Part shown: positions 1 to 9,069 of the stretch, piece after piece | Numbering within the stretch: position 1 is the first letter of the stretch | Layout: every line of letters starts with the position of its first letter | Assembly: GCF_003955715.1 (NCBI RefSeq) | Contig: NZ_CP034463.1 | Span: forward strand, 6,882,001 to 6,946,000 | Reading direction: 5' to 3' | Source of the DNA: Streptomyces aquilus | GTDB lineage: Bacteria > Actinomycetota > Actinomycetes > Streptomycetales > Streptomycetaceae | DNA length: 64,000 bases | Program-made: the position numbers and the translations under genes | Notes under the pieces: model-generated | What the model was told of the DNA's origin: nothing | Databases searched by the model: none | The model's input: the letters and a program-made list of their open reading frames with translations, nothing else

Positions 1-2
1 GG

Positions 3-110
3 CAGCAGGCCGACGTGCGCACCGCCCGCGACCGCCTCGGCTGGCGCCCCCGTATCAACCTCGAAGAGTCCCTCGCGGACATCTGGATGGAGGCGGCATG
101 CCGCATCTGA
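3..110 (+). CDS. NAD-dependent epimerase/dehydratase, C-terminal end (partial)
   Basis: Only the last 35 codons are inside the window; the gene begins upstream. The readable tail contains ARDRLGWRPRINLEESL followed by a short helix, the usual C-terminal pattern of extended short-chain dehydrogenases acting on nucleotide sugars (a 'LGWxPxxxLEEGL' element). The stop codon overlaps the start of the next gene by 13 bases, so the two are probably co-transcribed and coupled. The substrate cannot be told from this fragment. Confidence 0.6.
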   Translation, partial: QQADVRTARDRLGWRPRINLEESLADIWMEAACRI

Positions 111-850
111 CCAGCACGAACACCAGGAAACAGGGCGCCGGCCTGCACACCGGCTTCGGCATCCCGGGCTTCGCCCACCCCCTCGTCGCCCCCGCCGAGT
201 GGGCCGAACTCACCCGCCCCCGCACCACGCCCCTGCACTGGGTCGTCCTCAACGTCGCCGACGGCCCGGGCAGCCGCCCCGACCCGCACTGTCTGGAGGC
301 GGCCGGGCGGCTGCGCAACGCGGGCATCCGGGTGCTCGGTCACATCGACGCCACGTACGGGGCCCGGTCGTTCGGCGAGATGGTGTCCGACGCGCAGCGC
401 TACCTCGACTGGTACAAGGTCGACGGCTTCCTCCTGGACCGCTGCCCGACCGAACGCACCGCGCTCCCGGAGATCCGCCGCACGGTCACCACGCTCCGCG
501 CGCTCCGCGACGACGCCCATGTCGTCCTCGGCCACGGCACCCACCCCTACCCGGGCTACGCCGAGAGCGCGGACCAACTGGTCACCTTCTCCGGCCCGTG
601 GAGCGACTACCGCTGGTCGCAGGTGGCGGAGTGGACCGCCGACTATCCGCCCGACCGCTTCTGCCACTTCGTCCACGGCGTGCCGGGACCGCATCTCGAC
701 GAGGCCCTGCGCATCGCCCGCTGGCAGGGCGCCGCGACGATCTACTTCACCGACCGCACGGACCGCGGCGGCCGCACCGACCCCTGGGAGACGATGCCCG
801 GCTACTGGGACGACATCGTCTCGCGGATCGGGACGGGTGTCTCGGAATGA
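98..850 (+). CDS. Spherulation-specific family 4 (spherulin-4-like) protein
   Basis: This 250-residue protein resembles the Spherulin4 family, a TIM-barrel group related to glycoside hydrolases that act on galactosaminogalactan-like polymers. It has the N-terminal strand HWVVLNVADGPG, a strand RVLGHIDATYG, the acidic barrel segment DWYKVDGFLLDRC and a later GHGTHPYPGY loop. No signal peptide is visible, so a cytoplasmic or non-classically exported location is more likely than secretion. The start overlaps the upstream epimerase gene, suggesting a sugar-related operon. The catalytic role is inferred from the family only. Its stop codon lies within the -35 region of the moeZ promoter. Confidence 0.75.
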   Translation: MPHLTSTNTRKQGAGLHTGFGIPGFAHPLVAPAEWAELTRPRTTPLHWVVLNVADGPGSRPDPHCLEAAGRLRNAGIRVLGHIDATYGARSFGEMVSDAQRYLDWYKVDGFLLDRCPTERTALPEIRRTVTTLRALRDDAHVVLGHGTHPYPGYAESADQLVTFSGPWSDYRWSQVAEWTADYPPDRFCHFVHGVPGPHLDEALRIARWQGAATIYFTDRTDRGGRTDPWETMPGYWDDIVSRIGTGVSE

Positions 851-869
851 AAAAGGCCATGGCAGTGTT
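844..869 (+). promoter_or_regulatory. SigR-type promoter of moeZ (GGAAT-N18-GTT)
   Basis: GGAAT (844-848) and GTT (867-869) are separated by exactly 18 nt, the consensus of SigR in Streptomyces. The -35 element overlaps the stop codon of the preceding gene, and the start of moeZ lies 45 nt downstream. moeB/moeZ is remembered as a SigR target in S. coelicolor, which agrees. Confidence 0.8.
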
Positions 870-913
870 ACGGGGAGAACAACCGTAATGATTGACCGAC
901 CAACGGAGTCCCC

Positions 914-2092
914 GTGTCGCTGCCACCCCTGGTCGAGCCCGCTGCCGAGCTCACCGTAGACGAGGTCCGCAGGTACTCCCGCCACCTGATCATCCCCGAC
1001 GTCGGGATGGACGGGCAGAAGCGGCTGAAGAACGCCAAGGTGCTCTGTGTGGGCGCCGGCGGCCTGGGCTCGCCGGCGCTGATGTACCTCGCCGCGGCGG
1101 GCGTCGGCACGCTCGGCATCGTGGAGTTCGACGAGGTCGACGAGTCCAACCTGCAGCGGCAGATCATCCACAGCCAGGCCGACATCGGCCGCTCCAAGGC
1201 CGAGTCCGCGCGCGACTCCGTCCTCGGCATCAACCCGTACGTGAACGTGGTCCTTCACGAGGAGCGGCTCGAGGCCGAGAACGTGATGGACATCTTCAGT
1301 CAGTACGACCTGATCGTCGACGGCACGGACAACTTCGCGACCCGCTACCTGGTCAACGACGCCTGCGTGCTGCTGAACAAGCCGTACGTGTGGGGTTCGA
1401 TCTACCGCTTCGACGGCCAGGCCTCGGTCTTCTGGTCCGAGCACGGCCCCTGCTACCGCTGCCTCTACCCGGAGCCCCCGCCGCCGGGCATGGTCCCCTC
1501 CTGCGCCGAGGGCGGCGTGCTGGGCGTGCTGTGCGCGTCCATCGGCTCCATCCAGGTCAACGAGGCCATCAAGCTCCTCGCGGGCATCGGCGAGCCCCTG
1601 GTCGGCCGCCTGATGATCTACGACGCCCTGGAGATGCAGTACCGCCAGGTCAAGGTCCGCAAGGACCCCAACTGCGCGGTCTGCGGCGAGAACCCGACCG
1701 TCACCGAGCTCATCGACTACGAGGCCTTCTGCGGCGTCGTCTCCGAGGAGGCCCAGGAGGCGGCCGCCGGCTCGACGATCACTCCCAAGCAGCTCAAGGA
1801 GTGGATCGACGACGGCGAGAACATCGAGATCATCGACGTCCGTGAGATCAACGAGTACGAGATCGTCTCCATCCCGGGCGCCAAGCTGATCCCGAAGAAC
1901 GAGTTCCTCATGGGCACCGCCCTGGAGGGCCTGCCGCAGGACAAGAAGATCGTCCTGCACTGCAAGACGGGTGTCCGCAGTGCGGAAGTCCTCGCCGTGC
2001 TGAAGTCCGCGGGCTTCGCGGACGCCGTGCATGTCGGCGGCGGCGTGATCGGCTGGGTCAACCAGATCGAGCCGGACAAGCCGGTCTACTGA
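914..2092 (+). CDS. moeZ: Adenylyltransferase/sulfurtransferase MoeZ
   Basis: A 392-residue two-domain protein. The N-terminal ThiF/MoeB/E1-like domain has the nucleotide loop GAGGLGS at residues 47-53, the arginine-rich stretch ESNLQRQ and two cysteine pairs (CYRC and CAVC) expected to bind zinc. The C-terminal rhodanese domain carries the persulfide cysteine in CKTGVRS (about C350). Such proteins adenylate the C-terminal glycine of sulfur-carrier proteins (MoaD, ThiS, CysO types) and then transfer sulfur to them, feeding molybdopterin, thiamine, cysteine and some thio-containing natural products. The GTG start follows a GGAGT ribosome site. The upstream SigR-type promoter suggests induction by thiol stress. 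Family length is normal. Confidence 0.93.
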   Translation: MSLPPLVEPAAELTVDEVRRYSRHLIIPDVGMDGQKRLKNAKVLCVGAGGLGSPALMYLAAAGVGTLGIVEFDEVDESNLQRQIIHSQADIGRSKAESARDSVLGINPYVNVVLHEERLEAENVMDIFSQYDLIVDGTDNFATRYLVNDACVLLNKPYVWGSIYRFDGQASVFWSEHGPCYRCLYPEPPPPGMVPSCAEGGVLGVLCASIGSIQVNEAIKLLAGIGEPLVGRLMIYDALEMQYRQVKVRKDPNCAVCGENPTVTELIDYEAFCGVVSEEAQEAAAGSTITPKQLKEWIDDGENIEIIDVREINEYEIVSIPGAKLIPKNEFLMGTALEGLPQDKKIVLHCKTGVRSAEVLAVLKSAGFADAVHVGGGVIGWVNQIEPDKPVY

Positions 2093-2108
2093 CCGAAGGT
2101 CTGCCGTA

Positions 2109-2151
2109 CGGCGGGGGCCGCTTGCACCACGGGTGCGCGCGGCCCCCGCCG
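2109..2151. terminator. Bidirectional hairpin between convergent genes
   Basis: A perfect 13-bp stem (2109-2121 with 2139-2151) closes an inner short hairpin. It lies between the stop of moeZ and the stop of the convergent hydrolase gene, as expected for a shared terminator. There is no clear U-tract, which is common in Streptomyces. Confidence 0.7.
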
Positions 2152-2154
2152 TCG

Positions 2155-3708
2155 TCATGAGCAGACCTTGCCGTCCTTCGGCACCGTGCCCTTGAGCAGA
2201 TACGCGTTCACCGTCGAGTCCACGCAGTCGCTCCCGCTGCCGTACGCCCCGTGCCCCTCGCCCTTCCAGGTGAGCTCCACCCCGACGCCCTTGCCCAGCT
2301 CGTCCGCCATCTTCCGGGCGCCCTCGTAGGGGGTGGCCGGGTCGCCGGTGTTGCCGACCACGAGGACCGGCGCCGCGCCGGGCGCGCTCACCTCGGGGGT
2401 GTCCCACTGCCCGGCCACCGGCCAGTCGTGGCACCAGCCGGCCGTGTCCCAGCCCAGGAACGCCCCGAAGACGGGCGAGAGCTTCTCGAACCTCGGCAGC
2501 AGCTTCTTCGTCTCCGCGGCGGTCGGCCGCTGCTTGTCGTCCAAGCACGATATGACCCGCTGGGAGTGGGTGGTCGTGCCGTAGCGGCCCGAGGTGTCCC
2601 GCTCGTTGTAGCCGTCGGCGAGCGTCAGCAGCTCCGAGCCGTCGCCGTCCTCCGCCGCCTCCAACGCGCTGGTCAGGGTCGGCCAGCTGGCCTTGCTGTA
2701 CAGCGGCAGCACGATGCCGGTGACCGCGAGCGTCTGGGTCAGCTCGCGCGAGGTGCCCGTCGGCAGCGGGTTCGCGTCGAGGTCCTTCAGCAGCGCGGCG
2801 ATCTTCCGGGTGCCCTGCTCGGGGTCCTGGCCGGTCGACTTGAGGTAGTCGTCCAGGGCGCGCTGGAAGCCCCGGGTCTGGTTCTCGGCGTGGCCGATCG
2901 TGTCGGCGCTGGGGTCGACGACCGCGTCGAGGATCAACCGCCCCACGTTCTTCGGGAACAGATGGGCGTAGACGCCGCCGAGTTCGGTGCCGTACGAGAT
3001 ACCGAAGTAGTGCATCTTCGAGTCGCCCAGCACCTGGCGCATCAGGTCCATGTCGCGAGCCGTGTCGGTGGTGGAGACGTGCGCCATCAGCTCGCCGGCC
3101 GTCTTCTGGCAGCCCTTGCCGAACGTGGTGGCGTCCTGGAAGTAGGCCGCTTCCTCGGCCGCGGTGTCGGGCGTCGCGTCGATCGACTCGGCGGACTCGA
3201 TGTCCTTGTCGCTGCGGCAGCGCACGCCCTCGCTGCCGCCGACCCCGCGCGGGTCCCAGCTCACCAGGTCGTACCGCTCGCGCAGCGCGGACACCGTCGC
3301 GCCGTACAGCGGCATCATCGACACGCCGGAGCCGCCCGGGCCGCCGAAGTTGAACAGCAGTGAGCCGATCCGGTCGTCGCCGCGGGCCTTGGCGCGGATC
3401 AGCGCGAGGCCGATCGTCTTCCCCTCCGGCTTCGCCCAGTCCAACGGCACCTTGAGCGTCGCGCACCGCCATTCGCTGCTCGGCGCGGGGGAGTCGGAGG
3501 TGCCCTTGCAGCCTTCCCAGTCGAGCTTCTGCGAGGTCAGCGAGGAGGGCAGCGCCGCGGCCGCCGCGGTGTCGGAGGGCTTTGACGACGGTGTGGCCGC
3601 GCCGGTCTCCCCGTCGCCCTTCCCGTCGTCGGACGAGCCGCCGCTACAGCCCCCCACCAGCAGTGCCGCGGCGGCGGCCAGAGCCGTCCACCGTACGAAA
3701 CGCGTCAT
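2155..3708 (-). CDS. Secreted alpha/beta-hydrolase lipoprotein, tripeptidyl aminopeptidase (TAP/SlpD) family
   Basis: 517 residues. The start at 3708 is chosen because it follows a GGGGGA ribosome site and begins directly with a lipoprotein signal peptide (charged MTRFVR, hydrophobic core, lipobox LVGGC). The mature part is an S33 hydrolase with the oxyanion segment NFGGPGGSG, the nucleophile motif GISYGTELGG, the acid loop GNTGDPATPYEGAR and a histidine in GEGHGAYG; the last two lie in the C-terminal TAP-like domain. Such enzymes remove N-terminal tripeptides outside the cell. The next gene upstream is a close paralogue on the same strand, so this is a tandem duplication. An in-frame start 37 codons upstream lacks a good ribosome site. 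Confidence 0.85.
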   Translation of the reverse strand: MTRFVRWTALAAAAALLVGGCSGGSSDDGKGDGETGAATPSSKPSDTAAAAALPSSLTSQKLDWEGCKGTSDSPAPSSEWRCATLKVPLDWAKPEGKTIGLALIRAKARGDDRIGSLLFNFGGPGGSGVSMMPLYGATVSALRERYDLVSWDPRGVGGSEGVRCRSDKDIESAESIDATPDTAAEEAAYFQDATTFGKGCQKTAGELMAHVSTTDTARDMDLMRQVLGDSKMHYFGISYGTELGGVYAHLFPKNVGRLILDAVVDPSADTIGHAENQTRGFQRALDDYLKSTGQDPEQGTRKIAALLKDLDANPLPTGTSRELTQTLAVTGIVLPLYSKASWPTLTSALEAAEDGDGSELLTLADGYNERDTSGRYGTTTHSQRVISCLDDKQRPTAAETKKLLPRFEKLSPVFGAFLGWDTAGWCHDWPVAGQWDTPEVSAPGAAPVLVVGNTGDPATPYEGARKMADELGKGVGVELTWKGEGHGAYGSGSDCVDSTVNAYLLKGTVPKDGKVCS

Positions 3709-3885
3709 CGCGGTCCCCCCATGCAGGCCGTCCGCACCGTGCCGCGGATGGCGGTCATGCCATGGTATGCGGATCACACGACGACCGCCGAGGCCTGTGG
3801 ATAACGTTCTGACCTGCACTTTTCCCGGCGTGCGAGAGCGGCGGTGCAGGAGAGCCGGGTGCGCGGGAGCCCGAGTGCGCGAGGG

Positions 3886-5430
3886 TCAGGAGCACACGGT
3901 CCCCGCCGCCGGCACCTTCCCGTCCAGCAGATAGCCGTTCACCGCGCCCTGCACGCACTTGTTCTTGCTGTCGTACGCCCCGTGCCCCTGGCCCTTGTAC
4001 GTCAGCTCGACGCCGACGCCCGCGCCCAGCGCCTCCACCATCCTCCGCGCCCCCGCGTACGGCGTGGCCGGGTCGCCGGTGTTGCCGACGACGAGGATCG
4101 GCGCCGAACCGGCCGCGCTCACGTCGGGGTGGTCGGCGGCGCCCGCCACGGCCCAGTCGGTGCAGCTGACCATGCCCCAGGCCAGATAGTCGCCGAAGAT
4201 CGGGGAGGCGGAGCGGAACTCGGGGAGTTTCTGCTCGACGTAGTCGTCCGTGTACCGCGCCTTGTCGTCGGCGCAGTTGATGGCGATGTTCGCCGCGGTG
4301 AGGTTGCTGTACGTGCCGTCCTCGTTGCGCCCGTTCATGGAGTCGGCCAGGAACATCAGGCCGCTGCCGTTCCCGTCGTAGGCCTGCTCCAGGGCATCAG
4401 TGACGAACTCCCAGTAATCCTTCGAGTACAACGACTGCGCGATGCCGCTGGTCGCCGCGGTCTGGGTCAGCTTGCGCAGGCCGACGCCGGGGATCGGCGT
4501 GCGGTCGAGGTCCTTCAGCAGTTTGGCGATCCGGTTCTTGACGTCCTGGGCGGTGTCACCGATCGGGCAGTCCTCGGTCTTCGACACACAGTCCTCGGCG
4601 AAGTTGTCGAGCGCCAGCTGGAAGCCCTTCGCCTGCCCGAGCGAGCCCTGCTCGGAGTCCTCGGTCGGGTCGACGACGGCGTCGAAGACGGCCCGGCCCA
4701 CCCGCTCGGGGAACAAGTGGGCGTAGACACCGCCGAGTTCGGTGCCGTACGAGATGCCGAAGTAGTGCAGCTTGTCGTCGCCCAGGACCTGGCGCATCAG
4801 GTCCATGTCGCGGGCCGCGTCCGTGGTGCGCACATGCGGCAGCACCTTCTTGGAGTTGTCCTCGCAGGCCGCGTTGAACTCCTTGGTGTTGTCCAGGAGC
4901 TTGGTGCGCTCGGCCGCGTCGTCGGGGGTGGCGTCCTGCTGGAAGTACGCGTCGAGCTGGAGGTCGTCGAGGCACTCCACGGGGGCGCTGCGGCCCACCC
5001 CGCGCGGGTCGAAGCTCACCAGGTCGTAGCGGGTGCGCAGTTTCGCGTAGTCCTCGCCGAAGGCGGGCAGCGTGGTCACGCCCGAGCCGCCGGGGCCGCC
5101 GAAGTTGAAGATCAGGGAGCCGATCCGCCTGCTCTCGTCGCCGCTCGCCTCGGCCCGGATCAGCGCCAGATCGATCGTGTCGCCCTTGGGCTCGGCCCAG
5201 TCACGGGGGGCCTTGAGGGTGGCGCACTGCCATTCGTCGCCGTTGGGCAGAGGTGACGGGGCGTCACCGCCGCCCTCCGCCGTGGACGGGGCCGGGCAGT
5301 CCTTCCAGCTCAGCTTCTGAGCCGTCAGATCCTGATCCTTGGAGTCGTCACCGCAGCCCGCCAGGACGGCGGACAGCAGGACGGCGGAGGCGGTCAGGGC
5401 AGCGGCCCGCAGACGGGGAGGGTTCGGCAT
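3886..5430 (-). CDS. Secreted alpha/beta-hydrolase lipoprotein, tripeptidyl aminopeptidase (TAP/SlpD) family, second copy
   Basis: 514 residues, paralogous over its full length to the downstream gene. The start at 5430 gives a lipoprotein signal (hydrophobic stretch ending in lipobox VLAGC). It has the same catalytic elements: NFGGPGGSG, nucleophile in GISYGTELGG, GNTGDPATPYAGAR and the histidine in GQGHGAYD. A cysteine pair in the insertion (VSKTEDC region) is absent from the other copy and may form a disulfide. The 177-bp gap between the copies has no clear terminator, so read-through into the second gene is possible. Divergence in the lid region suggests different peptide preferences. Confidence 0.85.
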   Translation of the reverse strand: MPNPPRLRAAALTASAVLLSAVLAGCGDDSKDQDLTAQKLSWKDCPAPSTAEGGGDAPSPLPNGDEWQCATLKAPRDWAEPKGDTIDLALIRAEASGDESRRIGSLIFNFGGPGGSGVTTLPAFGEDYAKLRTRYDLVSFDPRGVGRSAPVECLDDLQLDAYFQQDATPDDAAERTKLLDNTKEFNAACEDNSKKVLPHVRTTDAARDMDLMRQVLGDDKLHYFGISYGTELGGVYAHLFPERVGRAVFDAVVDPTEDSEQGSLGQAKGFQLALDNFAEDCVSKTEDCPIGDTAQDVKNRIAKLLKDLDRTPIPGVGLRKLTQTAATSGIAQSLYSKDYWEFVTDALEQAYDGNGSGLMFLADSMNGRNEDGTYSNLTAANIAINCADDKARYTDDYVEQKLPEFRSASPIFGDYLAWGMVSCTDWAVAGAADHPDVSAAGSAPILVVGNTGDPATPYAGARRMVEALGAGVGVELTYKGQGHGAYDSKNKCVQGAVNGYLLDGKVPAAGTVCS

Positions 5431-5524
5431 GGTCCCATCCTGCGGTCGGGCAGGGCGGCCCGCTCGGGGCACGGGCCGTACGAGGTACGCGCGCGTGCCC
5501 CTCGTACGGGACACGCGCGCGTGC

Positions 5525-8239
5525 CTACAGCGCTCCCTTGCGGGACAGGTGGTTGAAGGCCAGCCAGCCCGGCAGCACCGGCAGCCACAGCGTCAGCAAC
5601 CGGTAGAGGAGTACGGCGGGTGCGGCGACCTCGCTGGGCAGGCCCACGGCGATCAGACCGACCGTCAGGGTCGCCTCCACCGCGCCCACGCCGCCCGGCG
5701 TCGGAGCGGCGGAACCGAGCGCGTTGCCGGCGAGGAAGACGACGGCGACGCTGGCGATGCTGATCGAGGAGCCCTCGGTGCCGAAGGCGCGGATCGAGGC
5801 GTCCAGACACATCACGAAGCAGGCGGTCAGCAGGAGCATGCCGCCGATGCCGGTGAAGAGCTTCTGCGGCCGCTGCAGCACGTCGAGCATGCGCGGCACG
5901 ACGCCCGCGAAGAGCGAGCGCACGCGCGTGACGACGAACTTCCGCAGGAACGGCACCGAGGTGACGACGAGGACGAGCACCGCCACCGTCAGCAGACCCG
6001 CGATGACCGTCCGGGACGGCGACAGCGACGGCGTCTTCTCGGTCCCGGTCAGATAGCCGAAGGACAGCAGCATCAGGATGTGGCAGCCGAGCCCGAAGAG
6101 CTGCGAGGCGCCGACACTGGCCACCGCCAGGCCGGGCCGCACGCCCGCGCGTTGCAGGAAGCGCGTGTTGAGGGCGACCCCGCCCACCGCGGCCGGCGCG
6201 ACGATCTTCACGAACGACCCGGCGACCTGCGCCCCCACGGTCCGCATGAACGGCACCCGCTCCGGCACGAACCCCAGCAGTGACATCGCCGCCGCGAAGT
6301 AACTGGCCGCCGAGAACAGCACGGCCGCGGCGACCCAGCCCCACTCGGCGTTCTGGATGAGCGGGCCGAACTCGATGTGGGTGAGCTGCGTCAGCAGGAA
6401 GTACGCGCCGATGGCACCGGCGATGACGCTGATGAGGGTGCGCGGCCGCACCCGCTCCAGACGGGCCGGTTCGACGGGCGCCTGCGGCCTGATCAGCAGC
6501 ACCTGTTGGCGGATCAGCGTGAGCAGATCCTCCTCACGCGCTTCCTCCACGGCCTCGTCGATGGCCCGCTTCTCGGCCCGCGCCTCCGCGCGTACGGCCT
6601 TCTTGTCGGGCTTGTCGAGGACCGGCGTGGCGTCCTCCTGGGCCTCGTCGAGCTTGGCCTGCTTGGCCTGCCGGGAGGCCTCCAGGATCGCGTCGCGCTC
6701 GCGCTGGGCGCGTTCCCGGGCCAGGGTGCGCAGCGTCGCGCGCGTGGAGCGGCTGAGCGCGATGGGCTGGAGCATCGGCAGACAGTCGGCGACGGCGTCC
6801 GGGCCGAGCACGCTCACCGCGGCCGCCACCGCGCGTTCGGCGCCCACGCGCAGGCCGAGCGTCACCAGCAGCTGGGAGATGTCCATGCGCAGCAGCAGGT
6901 CCCCGGCGGCGATCTCGCCGACGCGCAGATCGGTGAGGATCACGGTGCCGGAACGATCCACCAGAATCGCGTCGCCCACCAGCCTGCGGTGCGCGATCCG
7001 CCGGGACTGCAGGGCGCGCACCTGGTGCCAGGTGTCCCGCAGCAGGTCGTCGGTGATCTCCTCGTCCGCCAGCGAGTCGAGGGTGCGCCCGCCGGTGTGC
7101 TCGTAGACGAGCATCACGGCGTCGGGGCCGAGCTCGGAGGTGGCGATCAGCTTGGGCGCGTTGGCGCCGGCCGCGATGGCCGCGTAGGCGAGCAGCGCCT
7201 CCTGCTCCAGGGCCTGGCGCAGGGAGGGCAGGCTGCTGCGGGTGGCGAAGCCGCGCAGCGTCAGATTGCGCCACGCGCGGTAGAAGAACCCCTGGGCCTG
7301 CTGCTCCCGGTCGACCACCGTGACGTCCAGCGGCGGGCCGTCCTCCAGCGTGACGAAGTAGCGCCGGCCGCGGTCACCGGTCTCCGGAGTCTCCGCGGCC
7401 TCCTCGCGGGCCGCGCTCACCGGGTGGAAGCCGACGTGCCTCAGGCCCGCCATCAGCGTGCGCCCGGTGGGCCGGACGTTGGGCGAGCCGACCGCGTACA
7501 GCGTGCCGTAGGCGACGGTCCAGCCGATCAGGACCGTCAGGATGATCGAGAACGGTGTCGTGTAGCCGGTGACGAGCATCGAGAAGGCGTCGAGCATCAG
7601 CACGATCCACAGCACCGCGCGCCAGCGCGGCCTACGCGACATGCCGACCGCCGTCATGTACGCGATGACCGGCGCGAGATAGCCGTGCACCGGGTCGGTG
7701 AGGGCGTGGATGTCACCGGGGGAGGGCTGGGTGAGCGCCTCCTGGATCGAGTCGGGGGCGGCCTTGGCGACCCAGAGGTCGGTGGCGAGTGTCACACCGT
7801 GGGCGAGGACCGCCGCGAGCACGCCGTCGGCGATGCGCAGTCCGTCGCGTTTGATCAGCCGTTCGATCGCGAAGGCGACCGGCACCAGGAGGATCGCGAT
7901 GCTGGAGGCCAGTCCGGCGATCTTGATGAGCAGGTCGGGCGCCTGGCCGGTGCCCTTGTTGATGTCCTGTTCGAGGCCCGAGGTCGTGCCGTGTGCGAAC
8001 GCGGCGATCGCCAGCAGCACGGCGACCGCCAGCACACCGACCAGCAGCCGCATGAGGTCCGACGGACGGTGCACGCGCGCGGGGAGGAGGGGTTCGTCGC
8101 CCTCGACCTCGTCGGCGTGGACCGCGTCGTCGAAACCGTCGCTGGTCGCCGACGCGTCGTCCGCGTCACCGGTCCCCGGACGCGACGAAGCATCAGAGGT
8201 GCTCTCCGCGCCCTCCGGGTGCACACCCTGTTGCTTCAT
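5525..8239 (-). CDS. Large membrane protein with kinase-like middle and lysylphosphatidylglycerol-synthase-type transmembrane domain
   Basis: 904 residues in three modules. Residues 60-260 hold about six membrane helices. Residues 280-500 are soluble and resemble a small-molecule kinase fold: AHRRLVGDAILVD and LTDLRVGE sit where catalytic and metal-binding loops are expected, but the classical HRD and DFG residues are not intact. A charged Lys/Glu/Ala helix follows, then a C-terminal UPF0104/LPG_synthase_TM domain with the hallmark PTPGGVGAVE. The family includes flippases and MprF-like membrane parts, but no lysyl-transfer domain is present. A role in envelope lipid or glycan handling is inferred. 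The ATG at 8239 is preferred to a GTG 24 nt upstream because AAGAGA precedes it. Confidence 0.75.
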   Translation of the reverse strand: MKQQGVHPEGAESTSDASSRPGTGDADDASATSDGFDDAVHADEVEGDEPLLPARVHRPSDLMRLLVGVLAVAVLLAIAAFAHGTTSGLEQDINKGTGQAPDLLIKIAGLASSIAILLVPVAFAIERLIKRDGLRIADGVLAAVLAHGVTLATDLWVAKAAPDSIQEALTQPSPGDIHALTDPVHGYLAPVIAYMTAVGMSRRPRWRAVLWIVLMLDAFSMLVTGYTTPFSIILTVLIGWTVAYGTLYAVGSPNVRPTGRTLMAGLRHVGFHPVSAAREEAAETPETGDRGRRYFVTLEDGPPLDVTVVDREQQAQGFFYRAWRNLTLRGFATRSSLPSLRQALEQEALLAYAAIAAGANAPKLIATSELGPDAVMLVYEHTGGRTLDSLADEEITDDLLRDTWHQVRALQSRRIAHRRLVGDAILVDRSGTVILTDLRVGEIAAGDLLLRMDISQLLVTLGLRVGAERAVAAAVSVLGPDAVADCLPMLQPIALSRSTRATLRTLARERAQRERDAILEASRQAKQAKLDEAQEDATPVLDKPDKKAVRAEARAEKRAIDEAVEEAREEDLLTLIRQQVLLIRPQAPVEPARLERVRPRTLISVIAGAIGAYFLLTQLTHIEFGPLIQNAEWGWVAAAVLFSAASYFAAAMSLLGFVPERVPFMRTVGAQVAGSFVKIVAPAAVGGVALNTRFLQRAGVRPGLAVASVGASQLFGLGCHILMLLSFGYLTGTEKTPSLSPSRTVIAGLLTVAVLVLVVTSVPFLRKFVVTRVRSLFAGVVPRMLDVLQRPQKLFTGIGGMLLLTACFVMCLDASIRAFGTEGSSISIASVAVVFLAGNALGSAAPTPGGVGAVEATLTVGLIAVGLPSEVAAPAVLLYRLLTLWLPVLPGWLAFNHLSRKGAL

Positions 8240-8425
8240 CGTCTCTTCTTGATCTCGTATCACCGGTCACCGCCCGCACGATGGTGGCATGCTCCACCGA
8301 CACACGGGGGCATCAGGGTGCAAACGCGGGGGCGCACAGTCTGCCGGAAGCGCCGCTCCAGGGCGAGGGTCACCCGCGGTGGTCAGCGCGTCACATTGTC
8401 GGTGGGGTGGGGCAGGATGGGGCGG

Positions 8426-8803
8426 ATGAGTGACGAGAGCCTGCCGCCGGACGTCCCGCCGGACGCGCTGCCGGAGTACGCCGAGCGGGTCCTGGAGGTC
8501 GCCGAACTGATCCCGCCCGGGCGCGTCATGACGTACGGCGATGTCGCGGAGTGGCTGGAGGAGGGCGGCCCGCGCCAGGTCGGCCGGGTGATGGCGCTCT
8601 ACGGAGGAGCCGTCCCGTGGTGGCGTGTCGTCCGCTCGGACGGCGTGCTGCTGCCCGGCCACGAGCTGCGCGCCCTCGGTCACTACCGCGACGAGGGAAC
8701 GCCCCTGAAGACGGCGAGCAGGGCCGCCGAGGGCCATGTGCCGCGCCTGGACATGAAACGGGCGCGATGGGACGGCGGCGAACGCGCGGAGGGTCACACC
8801 TGA
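8426..8803 (+). CDS. Alkyltransferase-like protein (MGMT family, no active-site cysteine)
   Basis: 125 residues. It contains the DNA-binding part of O6-alkylguanine-DNA methyltransferases (PPGRVMTYGDVAEWL, then RQVGRVMALYGG), but the catalytic PCHR motif is replaced by PWWRV. Alkyltransferase-like proteins keep base-flipping and recognise O6-alkylguanine, passing the lesion to nucleotide excision repair instead of removing the alkyl group. The Cys-to-Trp change therefore marks a known family, not a broken gene. It lies immediately before the AdnAB helicase-nuclease genes. CAGGAT ends 7 nt before the ATG, so the message may be leaderless; an in-frame ATG 9 nt upstream is an alternative. Confidence 0.85.
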   Translation: MSDESLPPDVPPDALPEYAERVLEVAELIPPGRVMTYGDVAEWLEEGGPRQVGRVMALYGGAVPWWRVVRSDGVLLPGHELRALGHYRDEGTPLKTASRAAEGHVPRLDMKRARWDGGERAEGHT

Positions 8804-9069
8804 CAGCTTCCGCCATCGGACGGGCCCAGGGGGAGCCTGTGATCCGTACGGGGGAACAGGGGCACGTCCGTGGCATGACGTACGTTCGTGGGGCGAGGGA
8901 CGTACGTGTCGCGAGTGCCGCGAGTGCCCCGAGGGAAGAAGCGGAAGCCCTGCTTCCGGTCCGTTCGTCGGCGTAGCGTCGGCTGCACGCGCCCCGCTCA
9001 CCCCGCGATCACCGCCCTGCACGCATGGCGGACAGCCAACCAGCACACCCACCAGGACCGGCGAACCAC

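Noticed and set aside
199..888. Arg/Pro-rich open frames overlapping the spherulin-4 gene
   Set aside because: Typical out-of-frame reads of GC-rich coding DNA without family resemblance.
8552..8640. ATL gene considered a broken DNA methyltransferase because the active-site cysteine is missing
   Set aside because: PWWRV in place of PCHR defines the functional alkyltransferase-like family.
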